Assembly: GCF_020177055.1 (NCBI RefSeq)
Contig: NZ_JAIQXT010000002.1
Span: 1 to 64,000, forward strand
DNA length: 64,000 bases
Reading direction: 5' to 3'
Source of the DNA: Sphingomonas sp. R647
Lineage (GTDB): Bacteria > Pseudomonadota > Alphaproteobacteria > Sphingomonadales > Sphingomonadaceae
In this document: in pieces, positions 56,474 to 64,000 of the stretch
Numbering within the stretch: position 1 is the stretch's first letter
Layout of the letters: the number at the start of each line of letters is the position of its first letter
The notes under the pieces: generated by a model
Database searches by the model: none
Seen by the model: the letters and a program-made list of their open reading frames with translations, nothing else
What the model was told of the DNA's origin: nothing
Translations under genes and position numbers: made by a program

Positions 56474-57286
56474 TCAGCCGACGAAGGCGCGTTCGATGAC
56501 GTAGTGGCCGGGCTTGCTGTTCGAACCTTCCTCGAAGCCCATGCCGTCGAGCATCGCGGAGAGATCCTTGATCATCTCCATGCTGCCGCACAGCATGATG
56601 CGGTCGGTTTCGGGGTCGAGACGCTTTTCGCCTGCCATGTTGGGGCCGGTGAACAGTGCGCCGTTTTCGATCAGCGTGCCGATGCGATCGCTGGTCGGGA
56701 ACGGTTCGCGGGTCACCGTGGGCAGATAGCTGAACTGGACCAGCGCCTGATCCTGAACCAGCGGGTCGCCGGCGAGCTGCGCCTCCAGCTCTTCGCGGAA
56801 GGCGAGGTCGCTGACGCGGCGGACCGAGTGGACCAGCTGAATCTGGTCGAACATCTCATACACGTCGGGATCGCGCGCGAGGCTGAGGAACGGGGCGAGG
56901 CCGGTGCCGGTCGAGAGGAAGAACAGCCGCTTGCCCGGGAGCAGCGCGTCGGTAACGAGCGTGCCGGTCGGCTTGCGGCCGAGGAACAGCTGGTCGCCCG
57001 GCTGGATCAACTGAAGCTTCGACGTCAGCGGGCCGTCGGGCACCTTGATCGAGAGGAATTCGAGCTCCTCCGCCCATGCGGGACTTGCGATCGAATAGGC
57101 GCGCAGCAGCGGGCGGCCTTCGCCCGGCAGGCCGAGCATGACGAACTCGCCCGAGCGAAAGCGGAAGCTTTGCGGGCGCGTGATCGTGAAGCTGAACAGA
57201 TGTTCGTTCCAGTGGCGCACGCTGGTGACGGTTTCCACGGTCAGCGCGGCGGACGGGGCGAGCGGGATGGCGTTACGGTCAGACAT
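56474..57286 (-). CDS. fpr: Ferredoxin-NADP reductase
   Basis: A 270-residue FAD enzyme of the bacterial FPR type. RAYSIASPAWAEELEFLSIKV has the FAD RxYS motif, KRLFFLSTGTGLAPFLSLA the NADP phosphate loop, and RIMLCGSMEMIKDL the later NADP strand; the C-terminus ends HYVIERAFVG. It exchanges electrons between NADPH and ferredoxin or flavodoxin, often in oxidative stress. An adrenodoxin-type ferredoxin is encoded 6 kb away but any pairing is unproven. Confidence 0.93.
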   Translation of the reverse strand: MSDRNAIPLAPSAALTVETVTSVRHWNEHLFSFTITRPQSFRFRSGEFVMLGLPGEGRPLLRAYSIASPAWAEELEFLSIKVPDGPLTSKLQLIQPGDQLFLGRKPTGTLVTDALLPGKRLFFLSTGTGLAPFLSLARDPDVYEMFDQIQLVHSVRRVSDLAFREELEAQLAGDPLVQDQALVQFSYLPTVTREPFPTSDRIGTLIENGALFTGPNMAGEKRLDPETDRIMLCGSMEMIKDLSAMLDGMGFEEGSNSKPGHYVIERAFVG

Positions 57287-57448
57287 TTGCGGGCTCCGCT
57301 AAATGGCGGGACGATGGCGCGCAACCCATTGCGAGCTTATGCGGCCAAAGCTTTATCTATCAGCGCCATTAGCGGCCTCTCTATTGCGAGGCAATCGCAA
57401 TAAATCGGGGCATCTCGACGGGGCGGGGAGGGCATGCAAGGAAGCGGC

Positions 57449-57640
57449 ATGCGACCCGAACTCTCCACCGCCGCGAACACGACCCTCTCGCTGCTGACCA
57501 TCGCCGCCATCGTGCTGGTGTGGGGCGGCGTGACGATGATCCGCAAGGGCGACCGGAACGGGGGCGGGCGGACCAAGGGCGTGCTGATGATCGTGTGCGC
57601 GGCGGTGCTGGTGGGGAATGTGCTGATCTGGACGGTTTAG
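57449..57640 (+). CDS. Small two-helix membrane protein
   Basis: A 63-residue protein with two membrane helices (about 11-31 and 43-62) joined by a basic Gly/Arg loop. No family recognised. The ATG after AAGGA is chosen over one five codons earlier. It precedes the TPR-like gene on the same strand. Confidence 0.55.
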   Translation: MRPELSTAANTTLSLLTIAAIVLVWGGVTMIRKGDRNGGGRTKGVLMIVCAAVLVGNVLIWTV

Positions 57641-57703
57641 CGCGGAAATTGCCCCTCGATTTCAGCGCGCTGGCGGCTATCCTGGGCATGAACGGGGGCA
57701 GGC

Positions 57704-59185
57704 ATGAAGCGATGGATAGTCGGGGCGATCGTTGGTGCGGGGCTGTATGGCGCATCGCCCGCAGCGGCGGATCAGGAAAAGGCACACGCGCGGCTGGGCA
57801 AGGCCATGGAGGCGTCGCAGCGCGGTGATTGCCCGGCGGCGCTCAGGCTCCTGAAACCGCAGTTCAAACCCAAGGCGGTATCGCAGCTGGACCCGGAAGT
57901 TGCGACGCTGGCATATCAGCTCGCCGCTTATTGTGCGGTGCGGGCGGGAAACCTCGTCGATGCCCGCGCATTCGCCGTGGCAGGAACAGCATTCGAATCC
58001 GCATCCGACGAACTATGGCAGCTGCGGCTGAGCCTCGATGTGGACGTAAAGGCGCTCGAGGACGCGGTCGCGACGGTGGTTGCGATGAGCGAGGGGCGCG
58101 GGCGGGCACTCAACACCTATGAGCTACGCTGGCTTTATCGGCTTGATACGCAATTGCGCGAGGCGAAGGCGGACGCTGCGCGCGAACGCTTCCTGCGGGT
58201 GATGACGGCGAGCGGTTTCGATCCCGAAGAGCCGATGGCGTCAAAGGACGGGTTTCGTGAGCGATTGATGCGGATCCTGCATGCGCGCGGGGACAATGCG
58301 GGCGTGGCGGCGCTGGTCGCCGAGATCGAGACGACGTCGGTGCTGATTCGGCTCTCTGTCCAGCCGGAGTTTGCCGCGCTGCTGCCTGCCGGGTTCGACC
58401 CGCGCGCGGCGGCGGAGGGCGAACTCAAACGGGTGCGCGCGTCGATCCTGCGCTATCCGAGGCATCTCGCGCCGATCCTGTCAGCGGCGCGACTGCTCCG
58501 CGGCCTTGGCCGACCGGGCGAGGCATTGGCGGTCCTGGAGAGCGCGCGCGGCGATGGGAAGCAGCTTGCCGATTTTCTGGACGCTGCCGAACGGAGTTCG
58601 TGGTGGTGGGACGCGCTGGGCGGCACGCACGCCACGCTCGGCGATGTGGAGGCCAGCCTTGCGGCGTATCGCGAAGGGGGCAGGGCAGCGGAAGATGGCG
58701 GGCCCAATGTCAGTCAGATCATCAACATGGCCGGAGTGCAGAACCGGTTCGGTCGCTTTGCCGACGCGTTAAAGACATTGCCAGCCGATGGGGCGAATTT
58801 GCCGATCAGCCCGTTCGGGGCGATGCAGATCCGACTGGTGCGGGTCTGTGCCAACGTGGCGCTGGGCAATGCTGCTGCGGTTGCAGCCGATCGTGCGTTG
58901 ATCGAGGCGAACAGCAAGGATGATCCGGAATCGCTTCGCGATCTTTATCTGTGTGTCGGCGATATCGATGCCGCGGCGAAGGCGGTGATCGCGGAACTCG
59001 ACGATCCGGATCAGCGCGTCGAAACCTTGCTGGATTTCAGCGACTATGATGCCTCGCCGGAGTCGGCGCCGGTGCCCCGGACCCGGGCAACCTTCCTCGC
59101 GCTGAAGCAACGCGCCGACGTGCAGGCCGCACTCAAGCAGGCGGGGGGAACGCGCCGCTTCGCGCTTCAGTCGAGCCGACTTTAG
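57704..59185 (+). CDS. Exported TPR-like protein of unknown function
   Basis: A 493-residue protein with a signal peptide (cleavage near SPAAADQ) and an all-helical body with tetratricopeptide-like repeats, for example LGKAMEASQRGDCPAALRLL (about 31-50), LRGLGRPGEALAVLESARG and LGDVEASLAAYREGGRAAEDGG. Probably a periplasmic scaffold. Two WW/W-rich positions (SSWWWDALG) mark the middle. No enzyme motif is visible. Confidence 0.65.
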   Translation: MKRWIVGAIVGAGLYGASPAAADQEKAHARLGKAMEASQRGDCPAALRLLKPQFKPKAVSQLDPEVATLAYQLAAYCAVRAGNLVDARAFAVAGTAFESASDELWQLRLSLDVDVKALEDAVATVVAMSEGRGRALNTYELRWLYRLDTQLREAKADAARERFLRVMTASGFDPEEPMASKDGFRERLMRILHARGDNAGVAALVAEIETTSVLIRLSVQPEFAALLPAGFDPRAAAEGELKRVRASILRYPRHLAPILSAARLLRGLGRPGEALAVLESARGDGKQLADFLDAAERSSWWWDALGGTHATLGDVEASLAAYREGGRAAEDGGPNVSQIINMAGVQNRFGRFADALKTLPADGANLPISPFGAMQIRLVRVCANVALGNAAAVAADRALIEANSKDDPESLRDLYLCVGDIDAAAKAVIAELDDPDQRVETLLDFSDYDASPESAPVPRTRATFLALKQRADVQAALKQAGGTRRFALQSSRL

Positions 59186-59202
59186 TTACGGCCCGCGCGC
59201 CC

Positions 59203-59763
59203 TCAACCCTGCTGGGTGATGCGCAACGCCCAGCGGTCGTAGCCGAGGTCCTCGACCCGGGTGAGGAGCGTCTGAAGCAGCGCGGGGTCGGGGCGGGGAT
59301 CGCGGGCTAGCAGCCAGAGGTAGCGGCCCGAAGGCTCGCCGACGATCGACCAGTCGTACTCGTCGCCATGGTCGAGCACCCAATAGTCGCCGGTGTAGAG
59401 CGGGCCGAAGAACGAAACCTTGAGCTTTGCCCCGGTGTCCTCGTCCGCGACGATCGCGGTGCCTTCGCTGACGTCGCGTTCGGTTTCACCGGCGCGGATG
59501 CCGCTGTTGACGATGCTGACCTTGCCGCCCGGTTCGAGGCCATAGTCGGCGGTGACCGAATCCATGCCCTTCTGAAAGCGATTCTCGTGCCGGGCGAGTT
59601 CGTACCAGGTGCCGGTGTAGCGGGTGAGGTCGACCGGTTTGGCCGGTTGCGGCACGGTCGGGTTGATCACCGGCGGGCGGGTCGCGCGGGAGTAGAGGAA
59701 CAGGCCGCCAATGGTGGCAGCGGCGACGCCGGCGGCGATCTTGATCGCGGTGGATTGCTTCAT
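59203..59763 (-). CDS. Bacterial lipocalin (Blc-like)
   Basis: A 186-residue lipocalin with an N-terminal hydrophobic segment (about 8-25) without a lipobox Cys, so an anchored or secreted form. The lipocalin signature is RYTGTWYELARHENRFQKG (about 48-66), followed by VTADYGLE and the DYWVLDHG/YLWLLAR strands. Blc proteins bind lysophospholipids or fatty acids in envelope stress. It converges on the TPR-like gene. Confidence 0.9.
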   Translation of the reverse strand: MKQSTAIKIAAGVAAATIGGLFLYSRATRPPVINPTVPQPAKPVDLTRYTGTWYELARHENRFQKGMDSVTADYGLEPGGKVSIVNSGIRAGETERDVSEGTAIVADEDTGAKLKVSFFGPLYTGDYWVLDHGDEYDWSIVGEPSGRYLWLLARDPRPDPALLQTLLTRVEDLGYDRWALRITQQG

Positions 59764-59812
59764 GGGGCGATCATGCTTCGGTCGCGTTCAAAAGGATAGA
59801 GGTGCCGGTCAG

Positions 59813-60724
59813 TCAGCGCTCGGTGAGGAGGCGCAGACCGACTGCGCTGATTTCATCCCGCCACGCCAGACGGGTGAGCCATGTCGCGGGAATAGCCCCG
59901 GCTCCGTAGATTGCGCCAGCAAGCTGTCCGGTGATCGCCGCGACGGTATCGGCGTCATCACCAAGATTCGCGGCGAGCAGCACCGCCTCGTCGAAGCCAT
60001 CGGAGTTGCCGACACACCATAAAGCAGCCTCAAGGCTGTGAACGACATAGCCGCTGGAGCTGATCTGTGATCGCGCCTTTTCCTGCCACGCGCCGCCGAA
60101 AATCTCCGCCACTGCACGGGGGGCATCGACTTGGTGCGGGGCGAGTAGCTCGGCCTTCGGTTCGCCACGGATCGCCCTGACGAGGAGCGCGGCGAAGCCT
60201 TCGCATGCGGCGAGGCATTCATCGGCGCCGTGGGTCAGGCGGCTCTGATCTCGGGCAACCTGAGCTACCAACGTGGCGTCACGATCCCAGCCCCATAGGG
60301 CGACAGGCGAAAGGCGCATAAGCGATCCGTTGCCCGCGCTGCGTGAATTGGTCGGCCCGGAAAAGGGCTCGCCCGTTTCTTCAGCAACCTCAAGTGCGGT
60401 CCGCGTGGTGATGCCGATGTCGAAACAGGTTCCGGTGCAGCTATGTGCGCCCCAGCGGTACCAGTTCACGAAGCGGTTCATGCACGCTTGCGGATAGAAC
60501 ACGTCGTGCCCGGCGAGCGTCTCCGCCAGCGCAAGCGCCATCGCGGTGTCGTCGGTCCATTGGCCGGGTTCCAGCGAAAACGGGCCGCCGCCAACCATGT
60601 CGGTCAGGGGCGGCCCGGAATCGCGTACGGAGAACTCAAGTGTCGTGCCCAGCGCGTCGCCAACAGCAAGTCCAAGCAATGCGCCCAGACCATTGTCGAT
60701 CGTCGCTGAGTCCGGCCCGTTCAC
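59813..60724 (-). CDS. ADP-ribosylglycohydrolase (DraG/ARH family)
   Basis: A 303-residue di-magnesium ADP-ribosyl hydrolase. LGLAVGDALGTTLEF, PGQWTDDTAMALALAETL (first metal-binding Asp pair) and NLGDDADTVAAITGQLAGAIYG (second set) are the ARH signature. It removes ADP-ribose from a modified protein, nucleic acid or small molecule; no matching ADP-ribosyltransferase is seen in the window. GTG start overlapping the upstream hydrolase stop (GTGA). Confidence 0.9.
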   Translation of the reverse strand: MNGPDSATIDNGLGALLGLAVGDALGTTLEFSVRDSGPPLTDMVGGGPFSLEPGQWTDDTAMALALAETLAGHDVFYPQACMNRFVNWYRWGAHSCTGTCFDIGITTRTALEVAEETGEPFSGPTNSRSAGNGSLMRLSPVALWGWDRDATLVAQVARDQSRLTHGADECLAACEGFAALLVRAIRGEPKAELLAPHQVDAPRAVAEIFGGAWQEKARSQISSSGYVVHSLEAALWCVGNSDGFDEAVLLAANLGDDADTVAAITGQLAGAIYGAGAIPATWLTRLAWRDEISAVGLRLLTER

Positions 60725-61377
60725 CGAATCGGCGAATTGGGGTCGAGGCGCATGTCGAGATAATTGTCCACGCTGCGCATCAGCGGGTCCATTTCATGTT
60801 CGAAGAAATGGTTGGCGTGCGGAATCGTGTCGTGGTGGATGGTGATGTGCTTTTGCGTGCGCAGCTTGTCGACCAGCTTCTGCACCGCGCCGGGCGTCAC
60901 CACTTCGTCGCCGTCACCCTGAATGATGATGCCCGAGCTGGGGCACGGGGCGAGGAAGGTGAAGTCGTACATGTTCGCGGGCGGCGCGACCGAGATGAAG
61001 CCGCGGATTTCCGGGCGGCGCATCAGCAGCTGCATGCCGATCCACGCGCCAAAGCTGACGCCCGCGATCCAGGTGGTCGATGCTTCGGGATGGAAGCTCT
61101 GCACCCAGTCGAGCGCGGACGCGGCGTCGCTCAGCTCGCCGATGCCGTTGTCGAACGTGCCCTGGCTCTTGCCGACGCCGCGGAAGTTGAAGCGCAACGT
61201 CGCGAAGCCGCGCCGCTGGAAGGTCTTGTACAGCTCCTGCACGATGCGGTTGTTCATAGTGCCGCCCGCATTGGGGTGCGGATGCAGGATCATCGCGACC
61301 GGTGCGCGGGGGCGGGGGGCGGGGGCGAAACGCCCTTCGAGGCGGCCTTCGGGACCGGGAATGATGACTTCGGGCAA
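60721..61377 (-). CDS. Alpha/beta hydrolase (CocE/YdeN-like small hydrolase)
   Basis: A 218-residue alpha/beta hydrolase. LHPHPNAGGTMNN, FRGVGKSQGTFDNGIGE, the nucleophile elbow GVSFGAW (Ser about 108), GDGDEVV (Asp) and HANHFFEHE (His) give the catalytic set. Family members hydrolyse short esters or amides. TTG start is used since no ATG precedes the conserved first strand. Co-transcribed with the ADP-ribosylglycohydrolase gene. Confidence 0.85.
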   Translation of the reverse strand: MPEVIIPGPEGRLEGRFAPAPRPRAPVAMILHPHPNAGGTMNNRIVQELYKTFQRRGFATLRFNFRGVGKSQGTFDNGIGELSDAASALDWVQSFHPEASTTWIAGVSFGAWIGMQLLMRRPEIRGFISVAPPANMYDFTFLAPCPSSGIIIQGDGDEVVTPGAVQKLVDKLRTQKHITIHHDTIPHANHFFEHEMDPLMRSVDNYLDMRLDPNSPIR

Positions 61378-61470
61378 AGTGGACCTGCTCTGTGATGGGC
61401 GCGCGGTAGCGCGGAAACGGGTGCAGGCTATATAGTCCTCACGCCCCGACAAGCAATTGGAACGATTCCC

Positions 61471-62559
61471 CTGACCCAGCGCATCTATCTCGACCATGCC
61501 GCGACCACGCCGATGCTGCCACAGGCGCGCGAGGCGATGATCGAAGGAATGCTGCGTTGGGCCAATCCGTCCTCGCCCCATGCCGAGGGGCGGGCGGCGC
61601 GGGCGGCGCTGGAGGATGCGCGGGCGCGGATCAAGGAAGCGCTGGGGTGGCAGGGGCAGGTGATCTTTACCAGCGGGGCGAGCGAGGCGCTGGGCATCGC
61701 GATGCGGCTGGCCAAGGGCGGGCGGCGCTGGCGGTCGAGCGTCGAGCATGACGCGGTGCTGCGCGCGGCGCCGGATGCGGGCGTGCTGCCGGTCAATGGC
61801 GAATGGGATGTCGACTATAATGCGCTTGCCGATGCGCTGGCGGTGGGCGACCGGCCGGTGATCGCGATCCAGTGGGTCAATCCCGAGACGGGCAAGGTCC
61901 AGCCGGTCGAACATTATGCGCCGATGATCGCCGAGGGCGGCGGGGTTATGGTGACCGATGCGTCGCAGATGTTCGCGCTCAACCGCTTTCCGCGCGAGGG
62001 CGATCTGATCGTGCTGTCGGCGCATAAGCTGGGCGGGCCGATCGGTGTGGGGGCGCTGCTGGTCGGCGATCTTGCGTTGCTGGATGCGCCGGGTGGGCAG
62101 GAGTTCGGCTATCGTGGCGGGACCGAGAATCTGCCCGGCGTGCTGGGCTTTGCCGCTGCGGTCGAGGCGTGGCAGGCGCGGCGCGTGGGGCTGCCCGACA
62201 TGGACAGGCACGAAGCGCGGGTCGACATGTTCCGCACGCTCAAATCCTATGGCGGGCAGCAGCTGATGGGATATGGCGAAACGGTGAGCAATATCAGCGC
62301 GATCGCCATGCCGGGCCTGAGCGCTGCGGCGCAGCTTGTCCGTTTCGACCTCAAGGGCTTTGCGGTGTCGGCTGGGAGCGCGTGCGCGTCGGGGACGCTG
62401 AAGCAGAGCCGGGTGCTGCAGGCGTTCGGCGTCGATGCCGAGGTCGCATCGCGGACGATTCGGGTGAGCACCGGGTGGAGCACCACGGCGGAGGATATCC
62501 GCGCGTTTATCGACCATTGGATCGACATTGCCGCCGATGCCGGGAGCCGCGCGGCATGA
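61471..62559 (+). CDS. Cysteine desulfurase family protein, first of tandem pair (non-ATG start)
   Basis: A protein of about 362 residues in the NifS/IscS class V aminotransferase family. YLDHAATTPMLP, SVEHDAVL (His), TDASQMF, LSAHKLGGPIGVG (PLP Lys about 186), GYRGGTENLPGV and VSAGSACASGTL (catalytic Cys) are present. The conserved YLDHAATTP precedes the first ATG (61513), so translation must start earlier; in this frame no ATG, GTG or TTG occurs before the upstream stop, leaving CTG 61471 (used here) or ATT 61465. It overlaps the second desulfurase (ATGA). Confidence 0.85.
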   Translation: MTQRIYLDHAATTPMLPQAREAMIEGMLRWANPSSPHAEGRAARAALEDARARIKEALGWQGQVIFTSGASEALGIAMRLAKGGRRWRSSVEHDAVLRAAPDAGVLPVNGEWDVDYNALADALAVGDRPVIAIQWVNPETGKVQPVEHYAPMIAEGGGVMVTDASQMFALNRFPREGDLIVLSAHKLGGPIGVGALLVGDLALLDAPGGQEFGYRGGTENLPGVLGFAAAVEAWQARRVGLPDMDRHEARVDMFRTLKSYGGQQLMGYGETVSNISAIAMPGLSAAAQLVRFDLKGFAVSAGSACASGTLKQSRVLQAFGVDAEVASRTIRVSTGWSTTAEDIRAFIDHWIDIAADAGSRAA

Positions 62560-63650
62560 TCTATCTCGACTATCAGGCGACGACGCCGCTGGCGCCCGAG
62601 GCGCGCGACGCGATGCTGCCGTGGCTGGGCGATGACTTTGCCAACCCGCATTCGGCGCATGCGGCCGGGCGCAAGGCCAAGGCGGCGGTCGAGGTGGCGC
62701 GCGAACAGGTCGCTGGGCTGATGCCCGCTGGTGGGACGGTGAGCTTTACCAGTGGCGCGACTGAGGCGCTGAACTGGGCGATCAAGGGCACGACGGGCGG
62801 TATCGTGACGATCGCCACCGAACATGCGGCGGTGCTGGATACGGTGGCGGCGGAGGCGCGGCGCGGGCGCGCGGTGACAGTGTTGCCGGTCGGGCCGGAG
62901 GGGCTGGTCGACCTCAATGCCGCGCGCGACGCGATCGGGCCGGGGACAGGGCTGGTCGCGGCGATGCTGGTCAATAACGAGATCGGGGTGATCCAGCCGG
63001 TCGAGGCGCTGGCGGAGCTGGCCAAGGCGGCGGGCGCGCTGATGCTGACCGATGCGGTGCAGGGGTTCGGACGCGTGGCGATCCCCGATGGCGTCGATCT
63101 GGTCGCGGTGTCGGCGCACAAGATTCACGGACCGAAGGGCGTCGGCGCTTTGTGGGTGCGCGATGGCGTGGCGCTGGAGCCGTTGATGCACGGTGGCGGG
63201 CAGGAGCCAGGCGGGCGGTCGGGGACGCTGTCGCCGGCGTTGTGCGCCGGGTTCGGCGCGGCGGCGGCGCTGGCCAAACAGCGGTTCGGGGCGGATCGGG
63301 CGCATGCGGCGCAGCTGTTCCGTGCGGGGTTTCAGGCGCTGGGCGGTGCGGGCTGGACGCTGAATGGATCGAAGGAGGATCGCTATCCGGGCAATCTCAA
63401 CCTGCGCTATCCGGGGCTGGACGTCGCGCGGCTGATGTCCGAGCTTCGCGATATCGCTTTTTCGGCGGGGTCGGCCTGTGCCAGCGGATCGGGGCGGCCG
63501 AGCCATGTGTTGCAGGCGCTGGGCCTGAGCGATGCCGAGGCGCGGTCGAGCATCCGGCTGGGCTTTGGCCGCTATACCACTGAGGAGGACTTGTTGGACG
63601 CCATCCAGCGCATTGATGCTGCCGCCCGCGCGCAGAGGATCGCGGCATGA
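62556..63650 (+). CDS. Cysteine desulfurase (NifS/IscS-like), second of tandem pair
   Basis: A 364-residue class V PLP enzyme that takes sulfur from cysteine for Fe-S clusters. YLDYQATTPLAPEARDAM, TEHAAVLDT (H90), TDAVQGFGR, VSAHKIHGPKGVGALW (PLP K189) and FSAGSACASGSGRPSHVL (catalytic Cys) are all there. ATGA overlaps on both sides tie it to the first desulfurase and to the ferredoxin, so the three form one translational unit. Confidence 0.93.
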   Translation: MIYLDYQATTPLAPEARDAMLPWLGDDFANPHSAHAAGRKAKAAVEVAREQVAGLMPAGGTVSFTSGATEALNWAIKGTTGGIVTIATEHAAVLDTVAAEARRGRAVTVLPVGPEGLVDLNAARDAIGPGTGLVAAMLVNNEIGVIQPVEALAELAKAAGALMLTDAVQGFGRVAIPDGVDLVAVSAHKIHGPKGVGALWVRDGVALEPLMHGGGQEPGGRSGTLSPALCAGFGAAAALAKQRFGADRAHAAQLFRAGFQALGGAGWTLNGSKEDRYPGNLNLRYPGLDVARLMSELRDIAFSAGSACASGSGRPSHVLQALGLSDAEARSSIRLGFGRYTTEEDLLDAIQRIDAAARAQRIAA

Positions 63651-63982
63651 TCCGGGTGCGATTCCTGACGCCCGATGGGGCTCTCGCCGTCGAGGCCGAG
63701 GCGGCTGCGGGCGACCGGTTGCTTGAGATCGGCCAGGCGCGGGGCATGCCGCTGGAGGGGACGTGCGAGGGGCAGATGGCCTGCTCCACCTGTCACGTCA
63801 TCGTCGCGGCGGAGGACTTCGCCCGGTTGCCGCGCCCGAGCGAGGAGGAAGAGGATATGCTCGACCTCGCCGTCGGGGCGACGCGGACCAGCCGGTTGTC
63901 GTGTCAGATCGTGCTGACGCCGGAGCTGGATGGGCTGACGGTCAGCCTGCCTTCAGAACATCGCGATATGCAGGGACGATGA
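63647..63982 (+). CDS. fdx: Adrenodoxin-type 2Fe-2S ferredoxin
   Basis: A 111-residue ferredoxin with cluster ligands C40, C46, C49 and C86 (C-x5-C-x2-C-x36-C) in GTCEGQMACSTCHV and RLSCQIV. This is the ISC/adrenodoxin type. It could supply electrons for cluster assembly with the preceding desulfurases or serve a monooxygenase. Start overlaps the desulfurase stop. Confidence 0.93.
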   Translation: MIRVRFLTPDGALAVEAEAAAGDRLLEIGQARGMPLEGTCEGQMACSTCHVIVAAEDFARLPRPSEEEEDMLDLAVGATRTSRLSCQIVLTPELDGLTVSLPSEHRDMQGR

Positions 63983-64000
63983 CCATGACGAATCGCCGCA
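63979..64000 (+). CDS. Start of a further operon gene, cut by window end
   Basis: An ATG overlaps the ferredoxin stop (ATGA), continuing the coupling pattern of this operon; a second in-frame ATG is two codons on. Only seven codons are visible, so nothing can be said of the product. Confidence 0.35.

Noticed and set aside
59813..61377. ADP-ribosylglycohydrolase plus hydrolase considered as a toxin-antitoxin or defence pair
   Set aside because: No ADP-ribosyltransferase toxin or other defence gene is nearby; both look like housekeeping-type enzymes.

Overview
The window is GC-rich chromosomal DNA from an alphaproteobacterium, most likely Sphingomonas or a close relative. The evidence is a CtrA cell-cycle regulator, the alphaproteobacterial form of the str-S10-spc ribosomal protein block, a large TonB-dependent receptor, a DUF6481 gene, a LOV-HTH blue-light regulator and a rhodopsin gene paired with a Brp/Blh carotene cleavage gene. 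No rRNA, insertion sequence, integrase, prophage or CRISPR array is visible.

Layout. 1-9.6 kb: hspQ and a tRNA-Ser(CGA), then an accessory segment. It holds a tightly coupled five-gene plus-strand cassette (GNAT-like, ThiF/E1-like, membrane protein, second GNAT-like, Acg-type nitroreductase) that converges on a light module on the minus strand (LOV-HTH regulator, proton-pumping rhodopsin, retinal-forming Blh). The segment lies between the tRNA-Ser and a degraded copy of a tRNA 3' end at about 9.56 kb, which suggests an old island. 9.6-20.4 kb: ctrA, a TonB receptor, a LysR regulator divergent from a pirin-WrbA-DODA dioxygenase operon, RNA-modification and ribosome-rescue genes (rluA-type, arfB), a lipoprotein, a free-methionine-sulfoxide reductase and an RcnB-like protein. 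20.4-29.5 kb: universal stress protein plus M28 peptidase, pyruvate dehydrogenase E2 and E3 with a small membrane protein and a thioesterase between them, a secreted amidohydrolase, a GT-C membrane protein coupled to a bactofilin, and a membrane-anchored methyltransferase.

29.5-47 kb: the translation block rpsL-rpsG-fusA-tuf, a small ExbD/TolR-like lipoprotein, then rpsJ to rplO, secY and adk. The usual rpsM-rpsK-rpoA-rplQ genes do not follow adk. 47-64 kb: a DUF6481 protein, a type III PLP decarboxylase (ODC family), a threonine/serine dehydratase, two tandem CorC/CNNM-like membrane proteins, an orphan chemoreceptor, a Tat-exported Gfo/Idh oxidoreductase, ferredoxin-NADP reductase, a TPR-like periplasmic protein, lipocalin, an ADP-ribosylglycohydrolase with an alpha/beta hydrolase, and finally two tandem cysteine desulfurases with an adrenodoxin-type ferredoxin.

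Points of greatest interest are the five-gene E1/GNAT/nitroreductase cassette, which I do not recognise as a described pathway; the blue-light-regulator/rhodopsin/Blh module, whose rhodopsin has a glycine where carotenoid-antenna rhodopsins have their fenestration; the tRNA-end duplication around both; two families of palindromic intergenic repeats; and a natural Arg at the streptomycin-resistance position 88 of ribosomal protein S12. All functional calls come from reading motifs by eye; no database search was possible.
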